A stretch of 64,000 nt of DNA from Aridibacter famidurans (GCA_024103495.1 JAGFIQ010000030.1:1-64000), one strand, 5' to 3'; counted from the stretch's first letter, positions 28,085-36,940 are shown. Numbers and translations are program-made. Notes: generated by a model not told the origin, from the sequence alone.

Positions 28085-31000
28085 ATGCCGACTGCCGATA
28101 GAAAAGACGGTTCGGGCGGAGTGTCATCGGGAGGCAGCGCTGGCAAGAAGCGCCGAATGCCCGAGGACCGGCTTCCGGAGATCTTCGCGGACGTCAGGGA
28201 GAATCTCGACCAGGGCCTTTCCGCACGCGCAGAGGAGATCCTCCGCGACGCACTCGAGAACTATTCGCATTCCGAAGACAACGAGGCGCGACTCACCCGT
28301 TACCTCTCCTACACGCTCGAAACGCTTGGCCGGTACAAGGACGCCCTCGGTGTGATCGACCGGTACGACAATGAAGAACTGCTCGACGCTCTCCAGCCGG
28401 AAACGCAGGTCTCGGTCATCAATCAGCTTGCGATCTCGCTCAACAACACCAACGAACATCCGAAAGCCGTTACCCTGCTCAACTATTCGCTCGAGAAAGC
28501 TGAAGAGCACGGGCTGAACGATCTCCTGGGCGAGATCTATGTCGCGCTTGCCCGCGTCTACCGAAAACTGACCGAGTTCCCGATCGCGATCGACAACGCG
28601 CGGAAGGCGCTGAAGCACTACCGCGAGCAGGGAAACTGGCGCGGAATGGCCGAGAGCTACCATACGATCGCCACGGCATTTTCCGCTGAAGGCAACAGCA
28701 GAGAGGCTCTTGAGAACTTCCAGCTCGCGATCAAGATCATCGGCGAGCATACGGCGCCTTTCCTGCTGGGGAAGATCTACTCCGACATGTCGGGGACCTA
28801 CTGGCTCCTGCGACGGCCGAAGGACGGGATAGAATGCCTCGAAAAGTCGATCGAATTCTTCTCGCAGACCGAGCACAAGGTCCAGACCATCGCCGCTTAC
28901 AATAACCTCGGGATCAACCTGATCCTTATGGGCGACTGGCTCAAGGCCGAGGAAATGATCCAGGTCGCGCTCGAGATCGCGATCGACGTCGATCATCCGC
29001 ACATCTCCGGGATACTGGATTCGCTGGGCGAGCTGAAACTTCTTCGCAACGAACTGGACGAGGCCGAAGAGCTCGTCAAACAGGGCATCAAGATCGCGGA
29101 AGAGCGCGACAAGCGATGGTATTCGATCCAGGCGATGCGGACACTAGCCCGCTGTTACCTGGCGAAGAGGGAATACAAGAAGGCGATCAAGACCGCGAAC
29201 GAGAACATCGCCATCTGCACCGAGATGGGCGAGACGCAGTTTCTGAACATGTCTCGTCTCGTCCTTGCGGAAGCGTACCTCGGTAAGTCGGACCGGAAGA
29301 AGTGCGAGGCGGAGCTCGAAGGGATCGAGGACGACGGCGCCGAGTCCGACCTGTTCGTTCTCGGGAACGTCCAGAGGATCCGCGGAATGCTCGCGGAGAG
29401 CAAAGGCGATCTGAAGATCGCAGCTCACCATTTCAACCGAAGCCTCACGATCTTCGAAACGGCCGAGGACATTTACCACACGGCGCTCGCACACTACCAC
29501 CTTGGGATCGTGCTTTCCGAAACTCAGCCGAAGAAAGCCTCGAACCACCTGATCTCGGCCAGCGAAACGTTCAGAAAGCTGCAGGTAGAGCACTTGCACG
29601 AGTCCGCGGAAGAGATGATAGAGGGCCTTGACACTTCCGGGGATGATGGGTCCGAAGCGTCCGCGAGCTCACAGCTCCTGATGCAAAGGCTTGCGGAAGC
29701 GACCGCCTCGCGCGAGCTCCTGTTCAGGGAACTGGCGTCGGTACTTCAGCAGGAAAGTAAGGCGAACCGAATGATCATCGCCGAGCAGAACGAGCAGAAA
29801 CGCTACGTTCCGTTCATCACCCACGGTTACACGCCTTCGGAGAGTTCTGAGCTTGTACGGGCGCTGAATGCGGCCGGAAAGGACCTCGACACGTTCGCGA
29901 AGACAAAGAACCTTTCGCTGAATCCGCTGAGGCCTTCGAACGCGACGCCCGCTATCCTGATCGTTTATCCGAGGTCCGGCGGGTCGCTTCAGAACGGCGG
30001 CGAGCTCCGTCCGCTGCTTCGCGTGGTCGAGCTCGGTATGGACGTTTGCGCGCTACGGGACCGCGAGTCGGTCGGAAGCGCCGAACAGGAATCGAGCCCG
30101 TTCACCTCGCACAGCCTGATGCCGGGCTTCATTCATTCCTCGCCGGCGATGACCGACCTGGTCGAGGAGGTGTACAAGATCCGTTCGTCAGATGTGACGG
30201 TGCTTGTTACCGGCGAAAGCGGAACCGGTAAAGAGCTCGTCTCAAGGGCGATCCATCTTCTCTCGACCCGAAAGGACCGTGCGTTCGTTCCCTTCAACTG
30301 CACAGCCGTGCCGAAGGAACTCGCCGAAGGGCATCTGTTCGGATACAAGAAAGGCGCGTTCACAGGAGCAGCTCAGGACTCACCGGGAATGATCCGGACG
30401 GCCGACGGCGGAACCCTGTTTCTCGACGAGATCGGAGATCTTCCGCTCGACGTGCAGCCGAAACTTCTGCGGTTCCTTCAGGAAGGCGAGGTTCAGCCGC
30501 TCGGAGAAAAGCGACCGATCAAGGTCGATGTGAGGATCATTGCGGCGACCAACATGGACCTCGAGAAGCAGGTCGAACAGGGCCTTTTCCGGGAAGACCT
30601 TTTTTACCGGCTGAACGTCATCCGGCTTCGGGTGCCGCCGCTCCGCGAGCGACGTTCGGAGATCGAGCCGATCGTACGGTATTACCTGAATCACTACTCC
30701 TCGCGGTTCAGCAAGAAGAACCTCAAGATCACGCCGCAAACGATCGACCTTTTGATGGTTTGCGAGTGGGAAGGCAACGTGCGCCAGCTTTGCAACGAGA
30801 TCCAGAGGATCGTCGCGCGCGCTGAAGACAATGAGGTCATCACTCCCGACCAGCTTTCGCCTGAACTTAAGCGAAGCGCGACTCCGCTCTCGCCGGTCGA
30901 GGGAAGCAACGTCTCGCCGATCACCACTCGTTCCGGATCCTCGGGCGTTTACACGGTCGGTGCGAAAGGCGCTACTCTCGAAGAAGCGGTTTCCGAGCTG

Positions 31001-31132
31001 GAAACGCAAATGATCCAGGACGCGCTTCGCAGGCACAACGGAAACATATCGCGCGTTTCCCGAGAGCTCGGGCTGACGAGGCGCGGCCTCTACCTTAAGA
31101 TCGAGCGATACAATATCGAACGCGCTGCTTGA
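28085..31132 (+). CDS. TPR-containing sigma-54 dependent transcriptional activator
   Basis: 1015 aa from the ATG at 28085 (a TTG at 28070 would add five residues). Residues ~40-500 hold about ten TPR units (LGEIYVALARVYRKLTEFPI, then FSAEGNSREALENFQLAIKI). A weaker region 530-670 resembles a sensory (GAF-like) segment. The AAA+ domain (~680-920) has Walker A GESGTGKEL, the sigma-54 contact loop GAFTGA, and FLDEIGDLP. The C-terminal HTH (~970-1010) is Fis-type (ISRVSRELGLTRRGLYLKIE). It would activate RpoN promoters in response to a signal sensed through the TPR array, as in regulators with TPR in place of a receiver. No partner kinase is next to it. Confidence 0.93.
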   Translation: MPTADRKDGSGGVSSGGSAGKKRRMPEDRLPEIFADVRENLDQGLSARAEEILRDALENYSHSEDNEARLTRYLSYTLETLGRYKDALGVIDRYDNEELLDALQPETQVSVINQLAISLNNTNEHPKAVTLLNYSLEKAEEHGLNDLLGEIYVALARVYRKLTEFPIAIDNARKALKHYREQGNWRGMAESYHTIATAFSAEGNSREALENFQLAIKIIGEHTAPFLLGKIYSDMSGTYWLLRRPKDGIECLEKSIEFFSQTEHKVQTIAAYNNLGINLILMGDWLKAEEMIQVALEIAIDVDHPHISGILDSLGELKLLRNELDEAEELVKQGIKIAEERDKRWYSIQAMRTLARCYLAKREYKKAIKTANENIAICTEMGETQFLNMSRLVLAEAYLGKSDRKKCEAELEGIEDDGAESDLFVLGNVQRIRGMLAESKGDLKIAAHHFNRSLTIFETAEDIYHTALAHYHLGIVLSETQPKKASNHLISASETFRKLQVEHLHESAEEMIEGLDTSGDDGSEASASSQLLMQRLAEATASRELLFRELASVLQQESKANRMIIAEQNEQKRYVPFITHGYTPSESSELVRALNAAGKDLDTFAKTKNLSLNPLRPSNATPAILIVYPRSGGSLQNGGELRPLLRVVELGMDVCALRDRESVGSAEQESSPFTSHSLMPGFIHSSPAMTDLVEEVYKIRSSDVTVLVTGESGTGKELVSRAIHLLSTRKDRAFVPFNCTAVPKELAEGHLFGYKKGAFTGAAQDSPGMIRTADGGTLFLDEIGDLPLDVQPKLLRFLQEGEVQPLGEKRPIKVDVRIIAATNMDLEKQVEQGLFREDLFYRLNVIRLRVPPLRERRSEIEPIVRYYLNHYSSRFSKKNLKITPQTIDLLMVCEWEGNVRQLCNEIQRIVARAEDNEVITPDQLSPELKRSATPLSPVEGSNVSPITTRSGSSGVYTVGAKGATLEEAVSELETQMIQDALRRHNGNISRVSRELGLTRRGLYLKIERYNIERAA

Positions 31133-31200
31133 CCTTGTTCGCCTGACCGCCTCCGGACTTTTTGACATCTTCTTTTGGGCTGAAGTAGTCTTTCAGCCGG

Positions 31201-32013
31201 ATGAACTGCCCGCCTGATGAATTTCAACGGTTTTCTGCAGGAATAGTAAGCGAAGCGTGCGAGATCGAAGGCTATTTGTCGCCCGACGAGATGCGATTCC
31301 TTTCTCTGATCGCCGCAGTTCCCAGGGCCTCCGGCGAAGTGCTTGAGATCGGCAGCTTCAAGGGAAGGTCGACCTTTATTCTTGCGTCCTGTGCGAGGTT
31401 TGCCGGACAGGAAAAGATCCACGCGGTCGATCCCCTAATCGCACCCGCGGAGACAGATCCGGATCTTGGGACCGAGGATTCGTCTGAGCGCGATTTCTTC
31501 GCAAATCTGGAATTAAGAGGCGTGGCAGAGTTTGTCGCATTCCATAAGGAACTCTCACACGAACTCGCGGAACACTGGGATTCGCCGATCCGGCTTCTCT
31601 GGATCGACGGCGACCATACGTACGAGGGAACAAAAAGAGACCTCGATTGCTTTCGACCCTTTCTTTCTGACGGTGCGATCGTCGCGATTCACGATGCTCT
31701 TCACGAGTTCGAAGGCGGAATTAGGGTGTTCGCGGAAGACATCCTTTTGTCGCGGAGCTTCGGCGCATGTGGTTTCGTCGGATCGATCGCGTGGTCGCAG
31801 TACAGATCCGACTCTTTACAAACGAGGCACTTCATCGGAGAGAAGCTGGCGTTGTACAAGAAGGCAAGCCGGCTGATCCCGTATGTAGCATTCGGTCGTC
31901 GGCTAGAGGGTTTTGAAAAGAAGAAGTACAAACTGGTCAGGTCCAGGGTGCCTCACGGCGCGGTGGACCCGGAGGAGTGGCTCGCCTTGACTGCGAACCC
32001 AGGAGCAGCATGA
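31201..32013 (+). CDS. Class I SAM-dependent methyltransferase (Methyltransf_24 type)
   Basis: 270 aa. The SAM-binding glycine motif is VLEIGSFKGRSTFILA (~47-62), with acidic VDPL at the end of strand beta-2 (~78-81) and LLWIDGDHTYEGTKRDLD (~122-139) plus AIVAIHDA, which define the Methyltransf_24 group. Members often act on sugars or glycan-linked substrates. The TGA stop overlaps the ATG of the next gene (ATGA at 32010-32013), so the two are translationally coupled. Confidence 0.85.
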   Translation: MNCPPDEFQRFSAGIVSEACEIEGYLSPDEMRFLSLIAAVPRASGEVLEIGSFKGRSTFILASCARFAGQEKIHAVDPLIAPAETDPDLGTEDSSERDFFANLELRGVAEFVAFHKELSHELAEHWDSPIRLLWIDGDHTYEGTKRDLDCFRPFLSDGAIVAIHDALHEFEGGIRVFAEDILLSRSFGACGFVGSIAWSQYRSDSLQTRHFIGEKLALYKKASRLIPYVAFGRRLEGFEKKKYKLVRSRVPHGAVDPEEWLALTANPGAA

Positions 32014-32681
32014 TAAGGGAAGACGAGAAAGTAACCGCCGAGATCAACCTCTACTACGATCTCTTCGTGCCCAGAGAAGCAGAACTTCCGGTTCCGCTGA
32101 TCATAACCGTCCACGGATACGCGGCTCACAAACGGTACATGATGCGAGAGGCGAAGCTCGTCGCACCGGAGCATTTTGCGATCGCATCGCTTGAAGCGCC
32201 GAACCGTTTCTATAGGGAAGCCGGGGACGGCGTATTCAAACCTGTGGCGGGATGGCTGACGGAACATCGCGCGAAGGAATCCGTTTCCCTTCACCAGCAA
32301 TTCGTCCTCGATGTGATCGACAAGCACGCCGCTGAGGGAACCGTCGATCCAAGTCAGGTCTATCTTCACGGCTTCTCGCAGGCGTGTGCCCTGAATTTCA
32401 GGTTCGCGCTAACCTATCCTGACGCGTTGAAGGGGTTCATAGGCATCTGCGGCGGGATCCCGTCAGACCTCGACGACAATGCCGTCTACCGCCCGACGAA
32501 CTCCGACGTCCTTTATCTCTATTCGACCCGCGACGAGTTCTACCCTATTGAAAAGTTCAAATCGTTCGATTCAAAGCTTCGGGAGATGCTGCCTTCGTAC
32601 TGCTCAAAGGAATACGACGCCGGTCACGAGATAACGGACGAGATGCGTGAGGATATCCGGAACTGGCTTAAAGATTCCTGA
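32010..32681 (+). CDS. Alpha/beta hydrolase, phospholipase/carboxylesterase type
   Basis: 223 aa from the ATG at 32010, with AGGAG 4 nt upstream inside the preceding gene. Alpha/beta fold motifs: oxyanion strand IITVHGYAAHK (~28-38), nucleophile elbow LHGFSQACAL (~114-123, G-F-S-Q-A as in carboxylesterases/phospholipases), Asp in YSTRDEFYP (~172-180), and His near YDAGHEITDE (~203-212). No signal peptide. The substrate may be linked to the product of the coupled methyltransferase, which is inference from coupling only. Confidence 0.85.
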   Translation: MIREDEKVTAEINLYYDLFVPREAELPVPLIITVHGYAAHKRYMMREAKLVAPEHFAIASLEAPNRFYREAGDGVFKPVAGWLTEHRAKESVSLHQQFVLDVIDKHAAEGTVDPSQVYLHGFSQACALNFRFALTYPDALKGFIGICGGIPSDLDDNAVYRPTNSDVLYLYSTRDEFYPIEKFKSFDSKLREMLPSYCSKEYDAGHEITDEMREDIRNWLKDS

Positions 32682-32712
32682 CCGCGCCTGGCCGGCGGCC
32701 GTCACCGCCCGC

Positions 32713-32766
32713 ATCTTCTCCGCGCTCCCGAGCGGCGCAAACTGAAGTCCGCGGTACCTCGTGCAT
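32713..32766 (-). repeat. Intergenic copy of the truB-internal repeat
   Basis: TTCTCCGCGCTCCCGAGCGG followed by CGCAAACTGAAGTCCGCGGT and ACCTCG matches the coding strand of the 102-bp repeat inside truB at roughly 45 of 50 positions. It lies between the hydrolase and the DUF1287 gene and is outside any ORF I accept. Confidence 0.85.
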
Positions 32767-32862
32767 ACACCTAGCCGGCTTCCGGAACTTCTTGCCAGCA
32801 ACCGTTGTCCACACCGCCGTCATCCCGAAACCGCATTGTTAAACCCGCAAAGAAAAGAACTT

Positions 32863-33507
32863 ATGAAAACGAAGGCATCCCTGTCGAGATTTGCGCCGCT
32901 CCTTCTCCTTATCGTTTCAACATCGTGCAGCGCCCAGAACCCGGTACCTGAAGTCCGCGAAACCCGGACGGAGATCACTTCTCCTGAAATTCGAAAGATG
33001 TTGGAGAATGCGCGTCACCAGCTTCGCGTCACAACAGGCTATACCCAAAGGTATTTCTCGATCGGTTATCCGAACGGAGATGTGCCGAAGGAAACGGGCG
33101 CCTGCACGGACGTCGTGATCCGTGCTTTCCGCAATGCCGGTGTCGATCTGCAGAAAGAGGTCCACGAGGATATGAAGAAGCACTTCACGTTGTATCCCCA
33201 GAAATGGGGACTTTCGGGCACCGATACGAACATCGATCACCGGCGCGTTCCGAACCTTCGGCGATACTTCGAACGGAAAGGAAAGGCGCTTCCCGTGACT
33301 TCGGACGGTTCGGACTATCTTCCCGGAGACGTCGTAACGTGGGACCTGGACGGAAAGGGAATGACGCATATCGGGATCGTGTCCGACCGGAAGGACCCCG
33401 CCACCGGGCGACACCTGATCATTCACAACATCGGCGGCGGGGCTCAGGAAGAGGACCGCCTGTTCGCCTGGGAGATCACGGGCAGGTATCGGTATTTTGA
33501 GGACTGA
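32863..33507 (+). CDS. Exported DUF1287 family protein (NlpC/P60-like fold)
   Basis: 214 aa from the ATG at 32863; earlier in-frame codons lie in non-coding repeat sequence. Residues 1-25 are a signal peptide ending TSCSAQ; the Cys could be lipidated although the lipobox is imperfect. The body matches DUF1287: YFSIGYPNGDVPKETGACTD (with the probable catalytic Cys), VVIRAFRNAG, then PGDVVTWDL and THIGIVSD (probable His) and IHNIGGGAQ. Members are periplasmic, probably acting on peptidoglycan. Confidence 0.88.
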   Translation: MKTKASLSRFAPLLLLIVSTSCSAQNPVPEVRETRTEITSPEIRKMLENARHQLRVTTGYTQRYFSIGYPNGDVPKETGACTDVVIRAFRNAGVDLQKEVHEDMKKHFTLYPQKWGLSGTDTNIDHRRVPNLRRYFERKGKALPVTSDGSDYLPGDVVTWDLDGKGMTHIGIVSDRKDPATGRHLIIHNIGGGAQEEDRLFAWEITGRYRYFED

Positions 33508-33604
33508 GACGGCTTACGGAGCGCACGCGTCCCGCGTGCATTGAGCGCAAAGCGCGAATCAGCTGAGAGCCCGTGACCGCGCTAGGTAAAGGATCAAACA
33601 ATCG

Positions 33605-33762
33605 TCCCGGCTCCGTAGGAGGCAAATGTCTGTAGCAACTCCAGCAAGATAACCGGGCTCCGTCAGGAGCCCAACACGTGCAATCATGATTCGGCCCCTA
33701 CCGGGGCCTCGATATTCTGGTGACGGCGGATGCTACAGACATCGCGCTCCTAACGGAGCGGA
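33605..33762. repeat. Large palindromic element of the CTACAGACAT family, full copy 1
   Basis: Order of parts: CCCGGCTCCGTAGGAGG plus CAAATGTCTGTAGC; spacer; CGGGCTCCGTCAGGAGCCCA; GATTCGGCCCCTACCGGGGC; then GCTACAGACATCGCGCTCCT with AACGGAGCGG. Outer ends are inverted repeats of each other, and each part is also a small hairpin. The rest of 33508-33849 contains a GCATTGAGCGCAAAGCGCGA motif near 33538 that recurs near 57643. No gene. Confidence 0.88.
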
Positions 33763-33794
33763 AGAAATACCTTATAATCTGACGTTCGCCTTTT

Positions 33795-33860
33795 CACTCA
33801 TCACTCGTAACTCGTAACTCATCACTCATTACTCGTTACTCTCGACTCATCACTCATCAC
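33795..33860. repeat. Array of 7-mers (ACTCATC variants) overlapping a gene end
   Basis: Nine or so copies of CACTCAT / AACTCGT / TACTCGT-like 7-mers. On the minus strand they read GAGTGAT, with TGA in rotating frames; the stop codon of the hydrolase (33850-33852) and its last Ser-Asp-Glu codons lie in the array. Confidence 0.88.
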
Positions 33861-34872
33861 TTCTCCTCCCCGCCTGCTCGATCCTAACGTCTTCGCTGTC
33901 ACTTTCAGCCAGCCTTCCTTTCGGGTTCGAGCAGAATTCGACGACAAGATCCGTGAAGATCTCCGGTTTCTCTTCCATAGGCACGTGGCCGCAGTTCTTT
34001 AGGACGACGAACCGGGAATTCAGAATATTGTCGTACAGCCATTCGCCGCATTCGATAGGGATCACGCGGTCGTTGTCGCCCCAGATCAGGAGCGTCGGCT
34101 GGTCGATCAAATGAGCGTCCTGCTCGATCCGTTCGGCGTTCCAGTTTCGCGAGGTGAGCAGAACCGACCGATGGCCGTCGGCGGCTTTGATGGGCCTCTG
34201 GATCGATTCTATCCTCTCCGCGGTGATCAGCTCGTGGTTAGAAGGATCGAGGGTGCCCTGCATACGGAACCTGAGGAACGCTTTTGAATCGACGAGGAAG
34301 GGCGTGATTACCTCGCCCACTCCCGGGACGCTTGCGAGTTTCAGGATCGGGTGGTTTTTCGGATCGTTGTTGCAGACCGCGTCGACGAGCACAAGTTTCG
34401 AGACCCGCTCGGGATTGTCGAGAGTGAACCAAAGGCAGACCGCGCCGCCGTACGAACTGCCGACGAGCGTCGCTTTTCCGATGCCCAGCCGGTTCAGGAA
34501 CCGCAAAAGCACGCGAGAGTGCGAAGCGATGGAATAGTCGTACCAGGAGGGTTTCGCGGAATAGCCGAATCCCGGAAGGTCGGGCGCAACAACGTGGAAT
34601 CCGCGTTCCGCCAGCATCGGCGCGACCGTCTTCCAGACATAGGTTGAAGCCGTGAAGCCGTGTACAAGCAGCAACGTGGGGTCGGCAGGATCGCCGAACT
34701 CCTGAAAATGGATCGTGATCCCGTCAACATCGACGAAATTCGAACTGTCCGAGTGATCGACCAGTTGCCGGTTCGCTTCCCAGCTGACAGTATTGGGCCT
34801 CGAGATCATCTTCCATGCGATCGCGGCACCGATCGCTCCTCCCACGCCAAGCGCTATATGCTTCTTTTTCAT
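33850..34872 (-). CDS. Alpha/beta hydrolase with N-terminal membrane anchor
   Basis: 340 aa. Residues ~5-22 are hydrophobic (ALGVGGAIGAAIAWKMI), an uncleaved anchor or signal. Alpha/beta hydrolase motifs: LLVHGFTAS (~67-75), nucleophile elbow VGSSYGGAV (~137-145; Ser), LIWGDNDRVIP (~265-275; Asp) and NCGHVPMEE (~294-302; His). Typical of esterases, lipases and ring-cleavage hydrolases; substrate unknown. The last residues SDE come from a 7-mer repeat. It begins 25 bp after truB on the same strand. Confidence 0.88.
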   Translation of the reverse strand: MKKKHIALGVGGAIGAAIAWKMISRPNTVSWEANRQLVDHSDSSNFVDVDGITIHFQEFGDPADPTLLLVHGFTASTYVWKTVAPMLAERGFHVVAPDLPGFGYSAKPSWYDYSIASHSRVLLRFLNRLGIGKATLVGSSYGGAVCLWFTLDNPERVSKLVLVDAVCNNDPKNHPILKLASVPGVGEVITPFLVDSKAFLRFRMQGTLDPSNHELITAERIESIQRPIKAADGHRSVLLTSRNWNAERIEQDAHLIDQPTLLIWGDNDRVIPIECGEWLYDNILNSRFVVLKNCGHVPMEEKPEIFTDLVVEFCSNPKGRLAESDSEDVRIEQAGRRSDE

Positions 34873-34897
34873 ATTGGGTGTTCCACCTTCAGATCGC

Positions 34898-36337
34898 TCA
34901 TATCATAACAAGCTTTGGACTTATCTCACCTGTCTTTGGGTCATTTTCACCCACGGCCGCGAGTTTCCCTTCGGAGGTAAGGAGCGCGATCTCGCCACCT
35001 TCGGGCAGGTTTTCAGCGTGGGAGATTCGCCTGCCGTGCCGGACCTCTTCCTCTTCGGATCGCGAGATTGTTAGCGAAGGAAGTTGGGCGACGGCATCGC
35101 TCATAGGGAGCAGTTGGATCACCGATGGATCGTGCTCTGCGAGGTCTTCCAATGTACGCGCGCTTTCCAGTGAGAATCTCCCGGCGCGCGTCCTTCTCAG
35201 CTCGGCGAGATGGCAGCCGATTCCCACCCTGCGGCCTATGTCCTCTGCGAGGGTGCGAACGTACGTTCCCGCCGAACATACGACCCGCAGACCGAAGTCC
35301 TTCGTCCCTTCGCCGGACGCGATCTCTCCCGTGCATTCGATCTCGCTTATTATCACTTTAACGGGCTCGCGCTCGATCTCCTTTCCCTCGCGGGCCATTC
35401 TGTAGAGCCTTTTTCCTCCGACCTTCTTGGCTGAGTACATCGGAGGGACCTGTTCTATCTCGCCGAGGAAGTCCGGGAGGACGGCGTCGATCAGATCCTT
35501 TGAAAGTGCTTCGACAGGCTGAAGCCTATCGTACCCCGAGGTACCGTGAACTTCAGTTTGCGCTGCGCGTGAGCGCGGAGAATCTTCGGCAAGAGGCAGC
35601 TCGTCGGAATCTTCGACAGGCTGAAGCCTATCGTACCCCGAGGTACCGTGAACTTCAGTTTGCGCCGCGCGTGAGCGCGGAGAATCTTCGGCAGGAGGCC
35701 GTTCTTGAGGATCTTCGACAGGCTGAAGCCTATCGTACCTCGAGGTACCGTGAACTTCAGTTTGCGCCGCGCGGGAGCGCGGAGAATCTTCGGCAGGAGG
35801 CCGTTCCTGAGGATCTTCGACAGGCTGAAGCCTATCGTACTCCGAGGTACCGTGAACTTCAGTTTGCGCCGCGCGTGAGCGCGGAGAATCTTCGGCAGGA
35901 GGCCGTTCCTGAGGATCTTCGACAGGCTGAAGCCTATCGTACCCCGAGGTACCGTGAACTTCAGTTTGCGCCGCGCGTGAGCGCGGAGAATCTTCGGCAG
36001 GAGGCCGTTCCTGAGGATCTTCGACAGGCTGAAGCCTATCGTACCTCGATTCGACAGGCTGAAGCCTATCGTACCTCCTCGGTTCCCCCGTCGCGTCGCC
36101 CGTGTCCGTCTCGAATCCGAACCTCATCACCGCTTCGTATTCCTTCTCGTCCGAATGAAGGAACCGCGCGAGCCGCGTCGCCTTTCCGACTAGCATCACT
36201 AGCACGCCCGTCGCGAACGGATCGAGCGTGCCGGTGTGGCCTATCTTTCTCGTTTTCAGTATCTTGCGAAGCTTCGCGACGACGTCGTGAGACGTCCATC
36301 CCGCGGGCTTGTCGATGATGATCAGTCCGTCCTTCAT
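34898..36337 (-). CDS. truB: tRNA pseudouridine(55) synthase TruB with a large in-frame repeat insertion
   Basis: 479 aa from the ATG at 36337 (MKDGLIIIDKPAGWTSHDVV, the standard start); normal TruB is about 300 aa. Catalytic Asp39 is in GHTGTLDPFATG; IEQVPPMYSAKKVGGKRLY and SAGTYVRTLAEDIG complete the active site. It makes pseudouridine 55 in the T-loop of tRNAs. Residues ~86-276 are an insertion of five 34-residue repeats (YDRLQPVEDPQERPPAEDSP...) plus two short copies, placed after TDTGDATGEP and before LIDAVLPDFLGEIEQ. The two halves of the enzyme are intact and in frame. The gene is divergent from recX (75 bp). Confidence 0.95.
   Translation of the reverse strand: MKDGLIIIDKPAGWTSHDVVAKLRKILKTRKIGHTGTLDPFATGVLVMLVGKATRLARFLHSDEKEYEAVMRFGFETDTGDATGEPRRYDRLQPVESRYDRLQPVEDPQERPPAEDSPRSRAAQTEVHGTSGYDRLQPVEDPQERPPAEDSPRSRAAQTEVHGTSEYDRLQPVEDPQERPPAEDSPRSRAAQTEVHGTSRYDRLQPVEDPQERPPAEDSPRSRAAQTEVHGTSGYDRLQPVEDSDELPLAEDSPRSRAAQTEVHGTSGYDRLQPVEALSKDLIDAVLPDFLGEIEQVPPMYSAKKVGGKRLYRMAREGKEIEREPVKVIISEIECTGEIASGEGTKDFGLRVVCSAGTYVRTLAEDIGRRVGIGCHLAELRRTRAGRFSLESARTLEDLAEHDPSVIQLLPMSDAVAQLPSLTISRSEEEEVRHGRRISHAENLPEGGEIALLTSEGKLAAVGENDPKTGEISPKLVMI
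35511..36080 (-). repeat. Tandem 102-bp repeat inside truB
   Basis: Full units start at 35511, 35613, 35715, 35817 and 35919 (plus-strand TCGACAGGCTGAAGCCTATC); a sixth start at 36021 is followed after only 30 bp by a seventh at 36051. Units 2-5 are almost identical, unit 1 (35511-35612) differs most. Each unit contains smaller palindromes (AGGCTGAAGCCT, CCGCGCGTGAGCGCGG). Unit lengths 102 and 30 are multiples of three and no stop occurs in the truB frame. Confidence 0.97.
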
Positions 36338-36412
36338 CAAAGGGATTGTCCGTTCGGGCCTTCTGTTTTGCAAGCGGCCGGTGTTAGACTCGGCTTCGTC
36401 AGCTATCCTCAT

Positions 36413-36940
36413 ATGCCCCGATACAAGCCCATTCCGAAAGACGAAGACCGGAACGTGCCCGACCCCGAAAAGGCGGCGAAACTGACATTCGACCGCGCGG
36501 TGAACCTCTTGACTTTCAAGCCTCGGTCCGAGGAAGAGCTAAGGACACGTCTTCTCGAAAAACCCTGGACGAACGCCGAGATCGTCGATGAGGTGATCGG
36601 TAAGCTCAAGAAATACGGTTACATCGACGACGAAGACTTTGCTCGCGGGCTGGCGGTCTCAAAGCTCAAGCAGAAGCCCGTGGGCCGTTACAGGCTTCAG
36701 CAGGAACTGAAGCGGAAGAAGCTGGACGAAAAGACGATCGAAGGAGCTTTGGACGAAGCGTTCGAAGAGACTCCGGAAGAGGAGCTTATCGAGCGCGCGA
36801 TCGAGAAGCGCATCCGCGTGCGGGGCGTTCCGAAGGACCGGGCGGATAAAAAAAAGCTGTTCGACCATCTGGCTCGGCTCGGGTTCGGCTACGATCTTAT
36901 AAGAGACAGCATTGAGCGCATCCGGACGGTTGACGAGTAG
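36413..36940 (+). CDS. recX: Recombination regulator RecX
   Basis: 175 aa from the ATG at 36413; the open frame extends 59 codons upstream into the truB 5' region without homology. Three-helix RecX repeats are visible: LTFDRAVNLLTFKPRSEEEL with RTRLLEK (~24-50), LKKYGYIDDEDFARGLA (~63-79), and GVPKDRADKKKLFDHLARLG (~137-157). RecX binds RecA filaments and limits recombinase activity. recA is not in the window. No Shine-Dalgarno is apparent. Confidence 0.9.
   Translation: MPRYKPIPKDEDRNVPDPEKAAKLTFDRAVNLLTFKPRSEEELRTRLLEKPWTNAEIVDEVIGKLKKYGYIDDEDFARGLAVSKLKQKPVGRYRLQQELKRKKLDEKTIEGALDEAFEETPEEELIERAIEKRIRVRGVPKDRADKKKLFDHLARLGFGYDLIRDSIERIRTVDE

Noticed and set aside
35511..36080. CRISPR array
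   Set aside because: Units are contiguous repeats of 102 bp without unique spacers, are inside an intact truB reading frame, and no cas gene is near.
35500..36318. Plus-strand repetitive frame (RQAEAYRTPRYRELQFA repeats)
   Set aside because: Shadow of the truB repeat: because the unit is a multiple of three, all frames without stops stay open. The minus frame joins both halves of TruB.
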